This document shows, in pieces, positions 25,087-32,385 of a stretch of 64,000 bases of DNA. The DNA comes from Leptonema sp964619535 (GTDB lineage: Bacteria; Spirochaetota; Leptospiria; Leptospirales; Leptonemataceae). A program made the position numbers and the translations under genes. The stretch spans positions 186,001 through 250,000 of the forward strand of contig CAZUEX010000004.1 of the NCBI GenBank assembly GCA_964619535.1. Reading direction: 5' to 3'. The number at the start of each line of letters is the position of its first letter. Position 1 is the first letter of the stretch. The notes under the pieces were generated by a model that saw only the letters and a list, made by a program, of their open reading frames with translations, searched no databases and was not told where the DNA came from.

Positions 25087-27870
25087 ATGCTGACCGAATT
25101 TTATCATTCCCTGCAGAAGAGCATTGGCACAGAGAAGGTGTTAACCCGATGGATCGACCGTCTGGCCCTATCGTCGGATGCCAGCTTCTACAGCCTTGTT
25201 CCGGCCTGCATCGTTCGACCGAGGTCGGTGCAGGATGTGGCCCTGTTGCTGCGTCTTTCTTCAAAATACCGCATACCATTGACATTTCGGGCAGCAGGAA
25301 CAAGCCTTTCAGGGCAGGCCATTACCGACAGCGTTCTCGTTGATATCAGTCGGTCTTTTCGGACGATTCAGATCATCGATGAAGGCCGCAGTATTCGGTT
25401 GCAGCCCGGAGTGACCGGTCAGCGGGCCAATGATCATCTGCGCACTTATGGTCGCAAAATCGGGCCGGATCCTGCCAGCATACAGGCGGCCATGCTTGGA
25501 GGCATCCTGGCAAACAATTCAAGTGGCATGTGCTGTGGTGTGGTTAACAATGCCTATCATACGTTGCAGGCGATGACCTTCGTTTTGCCCGACGGCAGCA
25601 TTTACAGAACAGATGCAGAAGGTGAGGCGGAGCGGCTGCAAGAAGAACAACCTGCCATTTGCAAGGGGCTCCTTTCGATTCGCCGTCGTATCATGGCCGA
25701 TAAGGAAATTTACGAACGCCTTCGGCAGAAGTATCGCATCAAAAATACCGTTGGTTATGCGATGAATGCTTTTGTCGATTTTGAAAGCCCGCTTGATATT
25801 CTCGCCCACCTGATGATTGGAAGCGAGGGGACGCTTGGCTTTATTGCCGAGGCCACCCTAAAAACCATTCCCGCTGCAAAGCACAGATTAACCGCACTGC
25901 TGCTTTTTCCCGATCTATATGCGGCGGGAGAGGCCGTGCCCCGGCTGCTTGATGCTGCAGCCGTTGAAATCATGGATCGCAGTGCCATCCGCAGCATTGA
26001 GGCAAAGGCCGGATCCCTTTCTGAAACGTTGATGCAGGCACCGTCGGATGCAGCGGCCCTCCTTGTGGAATTCGAGTTTTCGTCAGAGGCAGAGATGAAG
26101 CAGGCAGGACTCGATATCAAAGAGCGTTTTGAGGACTTCTCTCTTCTTGTTCCGCCTGCCATAACGGATGAGCCATCGGAGCAGGCACTTTTCTGGAGCC
26201 TTCGCAAGGGGATGTATCCCTCTGTGGGATCGCTTCGCCCAAAAGGCAGCACTGCCATCATTGAAGATATTGCCGTACCCGTTTCGCATCTGGCAGATCT
26301 CTGTGTCGATCTACAGGCCCTCTTTGCAAAGTATGGATATACAGAGGCAATTCTATTCGGGCATGCAAAAGACGGCAATCTGCACTTTGTGATTACGCCT
26401 TCCTTCCCCTCTGGAGCAGAGGTAAGGCGCTATGAAGGACTGATGAACGATGTCGTTGAGCTTGTCATTCATAAATACGACGGATCCCTGAAGGGAGAGC
26501 ACGGCACAGGACGCAATATGGCTCCCTTTGTAGAAACGGAGTGGGGTGAAAAGATCTATGACCTCATGAAAGAGGTAAAGCAGCTTGTGGATCCTCTTAA
26601 TGTTTGCAACCCCGGCGTTATTGTGAATCCCGATCGTCGCGTGCATCTGGCCAACCTGAAACCGTTACCCGCCATCCATGACGAGGTCGATCTCTGCATT
26701 GAATGCGGGTTCTGCGAAAGTCGTTGCCCGAGTCGCGATCTTACGCTTACGCCGAGGCAGCGTATCGTCGTGCAGAGACATCTCAAAAATGGCGTCGATG
26801 ATTCCGTTCGCGGGGAGGTCCTGCAGGATTATACGTATGAAGGGATCGATACCTGTGCCACCGATGGACTGTGTGCTCTTGCCTGTCCGGTTGGCATCGA
26901 TACGGGGCGTTACATCAAAGACCTGCGCTCCGTACACCGCGGAGGCCTTTCGAAACGGATGGCCCTGTTTGTATCATCCCATATGAAGATGATGAGCCGT
27001 CTGATATCATGGTCGCTTCGTCCTGTTGCGTTGCCAGGGGTTAGCCAATCGATACGGTTTATGACCGCTTTACTGCGGCCGGTCATTCGTCTTCCACGAT
27101 TGCCGGGATCTCTGCGCAGCGCCAGGCCTGTTGTCTCCCGGAATGCGGCAGAGGCAGATTTTATCTATTTCCAGACCTGCATCTCTCGGTCGATGGGTGG
27201 TTACGCCGATGCCCCCTCTGTTGGAGAAACAATGGATCGTCTGGCCGGCAAGGCCGGATTAAGGATGCGCACGGTCGTTGATGGCCATTGTTGTGGGATG
27301 CCTCTGGCCTCGAAAGGATTTCCGGAAGCGGCCGAGAAGACTCTTGCAGAGCTTGTCGATCATCTGTACCGGTTAACGGAGGGTGGGGCGATTCCGGTTG
27401 TTCTGGATACATCCTCATGCACGTATACCCTGATACAGAAGGCAAAAGCAGATGATTCTACCGGCCAGAGGCTGCGTTCGTTGCAGATTGTGGATTCTGT
27501 GAACTTTGCCTCGGAATGGTTGCTCCCCCGGCTTCATATCGTGGGCAGACAGTCCAGGATAGCCCTGCATCCCACTTGTGCATCGCAGAAGATGAATCAT
27601 CAGGCGGCAATGCAAAAACTGGCCGAGGCCTGTGCGGAAGAGGTTGTGATCCCCCTTGGAGCCGGATGCTGTGGTATGGCCGGCGACAGAGGCATGCTCT
27701 ATCCTGAGTTAACCGAGTCGGCAACGAGGGAAGAAGCACGACAGGTAATAGAGGCACGATGCTCGGGGTATTACAGCTCTGCTCGCACATGTGAAATAGC
27801 CCTAACGGAAGCAACGGGGCATTCGTATTATTCTATTCTGCACCTGCTCGACAGGGCTACCGAAGAATGA
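25087..27870 (+). CDS. FAD-binding and Fe-S oxidoreductase, D-lactate dehydrogenase-like
   Basis: The 927-aa protein fuses two parts. The N-terminal half is a PCMH/VAO-type FAD domain (FRAAGTSLSGQAI, GPDPASIQAAMLGGILANNSSG) with a FAD-linked oxidase C-terminal domain containing FGHAKDGNLHFVI. The C-terminal half is GlpC-like, with two 4Fe-4S motifs (CIECGFCESRCP and CATDGLCALACPVG) and two CCG domains (DGHCCGMPLAS, GAGCCGMAGDRG). Such fusions oxidise D-lactate or another 2-hydroxyacid and pass electrons to quinone or cytochrome. ATG 25087 follows a GGGGGG ribosome site. Confidence 0.87.
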   Translation: MLTEFYHSLQKSIGTEKVLTRWIDRLALSSDASFYSLVPACIVRPRSVQDVALLLRLSSKYRIPLTFRAAGTSLSGQAITDSVLVDISRSFRTIQIIDEGRSIRLQPGVTGQRANDHLRTYGRKIGPDPASIQAAMLGGILANNSSGMCCGVVNNAYHTLQAMTFVLPDGSIYRTDAEGEAERLQEEQPAICKGLLSIRRRIMADKEIYERLRQKYRIKNTVGYAMNAFVDFESPLDILAHLMIGSEGTLGFIAEATLKTIPAAKHRLTALLLFPDLYAAGEAVPRLLDAAAVEIMDRSAIRSIEAKAGSLSETLMQAPSDAAALLVEFEFSSEAEMKQAGLDIKERFEDFSLLVPPAITDEPSEQALFWSLRKGMYPSVGSLRPKGSTAIIEDIAVPVSHLADLCVDLQALFAKYGYTEAILFGHAKDGNLHFVITPSFPSGAEVRRYEGLMNDVVELVIHKYDGSLKGEHGTGRNMAPFVETEWGEKIYDLMKEVKQLVDPLNVCNPGVIVNPDRRVHLANLKPLPAIHDEVDLCIECGFCESRCPSRDLTLTPRQRIVVQRHLKNGVDDSVRGEVLQDYTYEGIDTCATDGLCALACPVGIDTGRYIKDLRSVHRGGLSKRMALFVSSHMKMMSRLISWSLRPVALPGVSQSIRFMTALLRPVIRLPRLPGSLRSARPVVSRNAAEADFIYFQTCISRSMGGYADAPSVGETMDRLAGKAGLRMRTVVDGHCCGMPLASKGFPEAAEKTLAELVDHLYRLTEGGAIPVVLDTSSCTYTLIQKAKADDSTGQRLRSLQIVDSVNFASEWLLPRLHIVGRQSRIALHPTCASQKMNHQAAMQKLAEACAEEVVIPLGAGCCGMAGDRGMLYPELTESATREEARQVIEARCSGYYSSARTCEIALTEATGHSYYSILHLLDRATEE

Positions 27871-27901
27871 GATCATTAGATTGAGAACTGGAGGAGAGAC
27901 A

Positions 27902-28489
27902 ATGGCAGCTAAGAAGATCCTGATGTTTGTTGGGGACTATGTGGAAGACTATGAGGTGATGGTTCCATTCCAGATCCTGACTATGGTTGGGCATACCGTG
28001 CATGCGGTTTGTCCGGGTAAGAAGCCGGGCGAGACCGTGCGCACGGCTGTTCATGACTTTGTTGGTGATCAGACGTATATGGAAGCTCCCGGCCATCGCT
28101 TTGCCGTGAACTTTGATTTTGAGAAGGTGGACGTGAAGGGCTACGATGCTCTGGTGATTCCGGGTGGCAGGGCGCCGGAATACCTGAGGCTGAACCCGAA
28201 GATTCTCGAGATGACGAGGCATTTTGCAGAAAACAAGAAGCCCATGGCTGCAGTCTGTCACGGTCCGCAGATTCTTGCTGCGGCCGGTGTGCTGAAGGGG
28301 CGTAATGTCATTGCCTATCCGGCTGTTGGACCGGAATGCACGGTTGCCGGCGCGAAGTTTGGAGAGGTTAACGATACGGCATCGAATGCCTTAACGGATG
28401 GGAATCTGGTTACAGCACCTGCCTGGCCGGCTCATCCGGAGTGGATGCGACAGTTCTTGTCGGTGCTTGGATCGAAGATAGAGGCATAA
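27902..28489 (+). CDS. DJ-1/PfpI-family protein
   Basis: The 195-aa protein has the DJ-1/PfpI fold: an early VEDYEVMVPFQIL with the conserved acidic residue, DALVIPGGRAPEYL, and the nucleophile elbow AAVCHGPQILAAAGVLKGR. The Cys-His pair suggests a protease-, deglycase- or amidase-like active site, but the substrate cannot be assigned. ATG 27902 has GGAGGAGAGAC upstream. It follows the oxidoreductase by 31 bp and is closed by a terminator, so the two form an operon. Confidence 0.9.
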   Translation: MAAKKILMFVGDYVEDYEVMVPFQILTMVGHTVHAVCPGKKPGETVRTAVHDFVGDQTYMEAPGHRFAVNFDFEKVDVKGYDALVIPGGRAPEYLRLNPKILEMTRHFAENKKPMAAVCHGPQILAAAGVLKGRNVIAYPAVGPECTVAGAKFGEVNDTASNALTDGNLVTAPAWPAHPEWMRQFLSVLGSKIEA

Positions 28490-28497
28490 GAGGTAAA

Positions 28498-28530
28498 TCC
28501 CGTCTGGCGTTGCGGCCGGGCGGGAATTTT
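28498..28530 (+). terminator. Terminator after the DJ-1 gene
   Basis: TCCCGTCTGGC (28498-28508) pairs with GCCGGGCGGGA (28515-28525) around a 6-nt loop, with two G-U pairs. A TTTT tract follows at 28527-28530. Confidence 0.85.
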
Positions 28531-28974
28531 CCTATGCGCGAAAGGGCGAGGGGATCGAGGTGCGGCTAAGGCAATGGTGCGCCAGGGTGTGATATGTGAC
28601 ATAATCAGATTATGTCGTGATGGGAATGGTGTGTTGTAGTATGGCCGTATCCGGTTTGGCGTTTTACGCGTGCGACATAATTCTGTTACTGGCGCATTAG
28701 GAATGCGAAGATAATGGTATTATGTCAGCCGCAGGCTAATGGCACGGTACAGCTATCCTCGCTTTCCCTGGTTAGGGAACGCGACATAATCCTGTTACGG
28801 GTACATTGAGAATGCGAAGATAATGGTATTATGTCGCGCCAGCAATTACTGTGTAATACTCTCGTTCCGGTGTCCGCCTTTAGAGCAACGCGACATAATC
28901 CTATTACGGGCACATGGGAAATGCGAACATAACGATATTATGTCGGGCACGGAGCAGGCTGCAGCAATTATATC

Positions 28975-29074
28975 NNNNNNNNNNNNNNNNNNNNNNNNNN
29001 NNNNNNNNNNNNNNNNNNNNNNNNNNNNNNNNNNNNNNNNNNNNNNNNNNNNNNNNNNNNNNNNNNNNNNNNNN
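28975..29074. other. Assembly gap of 100 N inside the repeat array
   Basis: Exactly 100 N interrupt a spacer and the first bases of the fourth element. A round number suggests a gap of unknown true length, so the array may hold more copies. Confidence 0.97.
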
Positions 29075-29450
29075 CATAATCCTGTTACAGGTACATTAGA
29101 AATGCGAAGATAACGATATTATGTTGCGCGTGCAGAGTAAGGACGCAGCACTTCCGCTTCCGTCTTTCCCTTTCGGGTAACGCGACATAATCCTGTTACG
29201 GGCGCATTGAGAATGCGAACATAACGATATTATGTCGGGCACGGAGCAGGCTGCAGCAATTATATCTCGGTCCTCTTCTAAGCACGCGACATAATCCTGT
29301 TACAGGTACATTAGAAATGCGAAGATAACGATATTATGTTGCGCCAGCAATTACTGTGCAGTACTTTCGTTCCGGTGTCCTGCTTTCGAGCAACACGACA
29401 TAATCCCGCTTCGTCACATTAAAAATACGAACATAACGATATTATGTCGC

Positions 29451-29485
29451 GCACGGAGCACGGAGCACGGAGCACGGAGCACGGA
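29451..29485 (+). repeat. Tandem 7-bp repeat, five copies of GCACGGA
   Basis: Five exact GCACGGA units follow the seventh dyad element directly. The equivalent spacers after the third and fifth elements contain one unit, so this looks like a slippage expansion of a spacer. Confidence 0.92.
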
Positions 29486-29576
29486 GCAGGATGCAGCAAT
29501 TTTATCCCATCATTATGTCGTGCAGAAAGTAACGGCACAGATGCGAAATCAACGCATGCATAGGCGGAAAAGCGAA

Positions 29577-29618
29577 GGCCCCGGATCGCAGGGAAGCAAA
29601 GCGTTCCCATCCGGGGCC
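29577..29618 (-). terminator. Terminator of lpd
   Basis: On the minus strand GGCCCCGGAT pairs with ATCCGGGGCC, with inner GGGAA/TTCCC pairs around a short loop. A T-rich tract (CTTCGCTTTTCC) follows. It lies 23 bp after the lpd stop. Confidence 0.8.
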
Positions 29619-29641
29619 AGGGGGCTACAGAACAGTCCAGG

Positions 29642-31051
29642 TTACTGGTGAATGCTCATCTTGTTCACATCCAGGGCTGCCTCTTTCATGACCTCGGACA
29701 GCGTTGGATGCGAGTGGAAGGAGCGTCCCAGGTCTTCCGCTGCACCGCCGAATTCCATGGCTACGACGGCCTCGCCCAGAAGCTCCGAGGCATTGGGGCC
29801 AACGATGTGAACGCCGAGGATCTTGTCGGTGCGCTTGTCTGCATAGATGCGGATCTGGCCTTCTGTTTGGTTCATGGCCTTTGCACGTCCGTTTGGCTTG
29901 AACATGTATTTGCCGGTGTTGTATTGGATACCGGCTGCCTTCAGCTGTTCTTCGTTTTTCCCTACCCAGGCGATCTCCGGCCAGGTGTAGACGACGAAAG
30001 GCACGCAGTCATAGTTTACATGGCCTGGCTTGCCGGCGAGAATCTCTGCCACCATGACGCCTTCTTCTTCTGCCTTATGGGCAAGCATCGGACCTTCAAT
30101 GACATCACCGATGGCATAGATGCCAGGCACCGATGTCTGCAGGGTGTGCGGATCGACTTCGATACGGCCTCGCTCGTTGATCTTAACGCCAACGGCCTCT
30201 GCTCCAAGCGAGTCGTAAAAGGGCTTTCGTCCAACGGCAACGAGAACTTTGGAAGCAACGAGGGACTCTTCTTTACCATCTTTGCCCTGGATCTTCACCT
30301 CTACCTGTTTGCCTTTCGCGGATGCGCCGAGAACCTTGGTTTCAAGCTTGAAGGTAAAGCCCTGCTTCTCGAGAGTACGGCGTGCCAGGCTGCGAAGAGG
30401 TGCGTCCAGCCCCATGAGAATGTCAGGAAGCATCTCGATGACGGTTACCTTTGTGCCAAGTCGGTTCCAGACGGAGCCCAGTTCGAGGCCTATCACGCCG
30501 CCACCAATGACGATCATGCTTTCGGGTATCTGCTCCAGAGCAATGGCATGGTCTGAGGTAATGATGTTTTTTCCGTCAACGGGAACGGAGGGGATGTTGA
30601 TGATGTCGGATCCTGTGGCAATGACGCATTTCTTTGCCGTAAGCGAGGCAGGTTTTTCGCCGTCTACCTTGATCTCGATGGCATCGGGTTTGGCCGAAAC
30701 AAGACTGCCCGTTCCACGGAAAACCGTGATCTTGTTCTTGTTCATGAGGAAGTTCAGGCCATCGGTCAGCTCTTTAACGACGCGCTCCTTGCGGGCCATC
30801 ATCTTCTTCACGTCAATTTTAACGCTGGAGACGGCAATGCCATGGTCATCCATTTCATGCTTGATACGATGATAGTGCTCTGACGTATCGAGCAAAGCCT
30901 TGGATGGTATACAGCCGACGTTAACGCAGGTGCCGCCGATCGTTTCGCGTTTTTCGATCAGGGCAACCTTCAGCCCGAGTTGTGAGGCGCGAATGGCACA
31001 GACGTATCCGCCCGGTCCGCCTCCGATGATGGCAACATCAAAAGTTTCCAT
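29642..31051 (-). CDS. lpdA: Dihydrolipoamide dehydrogenase (E3)
   Basis: The 469-aa flavoprotein reoxidises dihydrolipoamide with NAD+ in 2-oxoacid dehydrogenase complexes. It has the FAD motif VAIIGGGPGGYVCAIRA, the redox disulphide GGTCVNVGCIPSK, the NAD motif IVIGGGVIGLELGS, and the C-terminal base HSHPTLSEVMKEAAL. It follows sucB by 78 bp, with a hairpin and T tract in between, so it may be expressed partly on its own. Its natural partner here is the 2-oxoglutarate dehydrogenase encoded upstream. Confidence 0.96.
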   Translation of the reverse strand: METFDVAIIGGGPGGYVCAIRASQLGLKVALIEKRETIGGTCVNVGCIPSKALLDTSEHYHRIKHEMDDHGIAVSSVKIDVKKMMARKERVVKELTDGLNFLMNKNKITVFRGTGSLVSAKPDAIEIKVDGEKPASLTAKKCVIATGSDIINIPSVPVDGKNIITSDHAIALEQIPESMIVIGGGVIGLELGSVWNRLGTKVTVIEMLPDILMGLDAPLRSLARRTLEKQGFTFKLETKVLGASAKGKQVEVKIQGKDGKEESLVASKVLVAVGRKPFYDSLGAEAVGVKINERGRIEVDPHTLQTSVPGIYAIGDVIEGPMLAHKAEEEGVMVAEILAGKPGHVNYDCVPFVVYTWPEIAWVGKNEEQLKAAGIQYNTGKYMFKPNGRAKAMNQTEGQIRIYADKRTDKILGVHIVGPNASELLGEAVVAMEFGGAAEDLGRSFHSHPTLSEVMKEAALDVNKMSIHQ

Positions 31052-31093
31052 AGATATAGTTCCTCGCCTTTTAGATTGATTTTGCCTGATGGC

Positions 31094-31121
31094 AAAGAAA
31101 AGGCCGACCGTAAGGCCGGCC
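31094..31121 (-). terminator. Hairpin with T tract between sucB and lpd
   Basis: On the minus strand GGCCGGCC (31121-31114) pairs with GGTCGGCC (31109-31102) around a TTAC loop, with one G-U pair. It is followed by TTTTCTTT. It could end or attenuate transcription before lpd. Confidence 0.7.
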
Positions 31122-31129
31122 CTCTGGCC

Positions 31130-32359
31130 TTAAACCTCAAGCAGCATGCGTTCGGGATTCTCCACGCATTCTTTCACTTTTACAAGAAAACTGACGGCCT
31201 CCTTGCCATCGATGATGCGGTGGTCGTATGACAGAGCAAGATACATCATCGGACGGATGACGATCTCATCGTTTACAACGACCGGCCGCTTTACGATGTT
31301 ATGCATGCCCAGAATGCCGGATTGAGGCGGGTTCAGGATCGGAGTGGACATCATGGATCCGTAGATGCCCCCGTTAGAGATGGTAAACGTACCGCCCGAC
31401 ATCTCATCGAGCGTAATGCTTCCTTCTTTCACCCGCTGTGCCAGGCGTGCAATCTCCATCTCAATCTCGGCCATGGACAGAAGGTCGCTATCACGAACGA
31501 CGGGCACGACCAGTCCTCTGGGGCCGCCAACGGCCACGCCGATATCGTAGTAGTTCTTGTAGACGATATCCGTTCCGCGGATCTCTGCATTCACAGCCGG
31601 ATAGGCTTTCAGGCCTTCGATCACGGCCTTCACAAAGAAGGACATAAAGCCAAGCTTCACGCCATGCTTCTTCTCAAAGGCATCCTTGTAACGGCTGCGC
31701 ATGTTCATCATGGCCGACATGTCCACTTCATTGAACGTGGTAAGGATGGCAGCGGAATGCTGTGCTTCGACCAGGCGCTCTGCAATGCGCTGACGAAGGC
31801 GACTCATCGGCACGATCTCTTCGCGTTCGCCCGTGCGCTGTCTTGAAGGAGCAATCGGAGTGGCAGAGGCAGCGGGCGCCGGTTTCGCGGGAGCCGCCTG
31901 GGCCTTTTCCATATGTTCGACAATGTCAGGTTTGGTTACCTGGCCACGCTTGCCCGTGCCCTGAACCTGCGAAGGATCGACGCCTGCTTCTGCGGCAAGA
32001 CGGCGTGCACCCGGCGGCAATGTTTCATTTTTGACGCCAGGGGCCGAGGCTGCCGGCGCTTCCGGTTGAGAAGCCGGTGCTTCGGGTTGTGGGACTGCGG
32101 ACGGGGCTGCAGCTGCCGTTGCTCCTTCCTCGACAATGGCAAGCACGTCGTCCAGCTTCACCACGTCACCGCTTTGATGCTTGATCTCTTTCAGGACGCC
32201 GTTGACGGGGCAGGGAACCTCCATCGTCACCTTATCCGTTTCGAGTTCGACGAGGATGTCGCCGCTCTGTACGGCATCTCCAGGGTTCTTATGCCAGGAG
32301 GCTACCGTTGCCTCGGATATCGATTCGCCCATCGGAGGAACTTTTACTTCCAGTGCCAT
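31130..32359 (-). CDS. sucB: Dihydrolipoyllysine succinyltransferase (E2 of 2-oxoglutarate dehydrogenase)
   Basis: The 409-aa protein has an N-terminal lipoyl domain with the modified Lys in ELETDKVTMEV near residue 43. An Ala/Pro-rich linker follows (about 82-112). The E3/E1-binding domain has ARRLAAEAGVDPSQVQGTGKRGQVTK. The catalytic domain ends in SYDHRIIDGKEAVSFL, which holds the active-site His and Asp. It transfers succinyl groups to CoA. It is 26 bp downstream of sucA. Confidence 0.95.
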   Translation of the reverse strand: MALEVKVPPMGESISEATVASWHKNPGDAVQSGDILVELETDKVTMEVPCPVNGVLKEIKHQSGDVVKLDDVLAIVEEGATAAAAPSAVPQPEAPASQPEAPAASAPGVKNETLPPGARRLAAEAGVDPSQVQGTGKRGQVTKPDIVEHMEKAQAAPAKPAPAASATPIAPSRQRTGEREEIVPMSRLRQRIAERLVEAQHSAAILTTFNEVDMSAMMNMRSRYKDAFEKKHGVKLGFMSFFVKAVIEGLKAYPAVNAEIRGTDIVYKNYYDIGVAVGGPRGLVVPVVRDSDLLSMAEIEMEIARLAQRVKEGSITLDEMSGGTFTISNGGIYGSMMSTPILNPPQSGILGMHNIVKRPVVVNDEIVIRPMMYLALSYDHRIIDGKEAVSFLVKVKECVENPERMLLEV

Positions 32360-32385
32360 AACAATTCCTTTCGCGGCTTGCGCCG

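Larger units (their letters stand above)
28598..29519. repeat. Array of seven 53-bp dyad-symmetric elements with repeated spacers
   Basis: Seven copies start at 28674, 28783, 28892, about 29073 (first 2 bases lost in the gap), 29184, 29288 and 29397. Each is 52-53 bp, with start-to-start spacing of 104-111 bp. Each can fold as GACATAAT...ATTATGTC (8 bp), a 3/3 internal loop, GTTA...TAAC (4 bp), a 4/4 internal loop, CGCATT...AATGCG (up to 6 bp) and a 3-nt loop. A minimal form with only the outer arms and a CAG centre lies at 28598-28616, and a lone right arm at 29512-29519. The spacers of about 51-58 bp are themselves repeated. No ORF is plausible. Function unknown. Confidence 0.9.

Noticed and set aside
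28823..29113. ORF translated through the N gap (96 aa)
   Set aside because: It depends on undefined bases and lies across palindromic repeats; there is no ribosome site.
28598..29519. CRISPR array
   Set aside because: Repeats are 53 bp and imperfect, with long stems, the spacers are duplicated within the array, and no cas gene is present.
28598..29519. Integron cassette array with attC sites
   Set aside because: The elements lack clear RYYYAAC and GTTRRRY core sites, the spacers carry no genes, and no intI is near.
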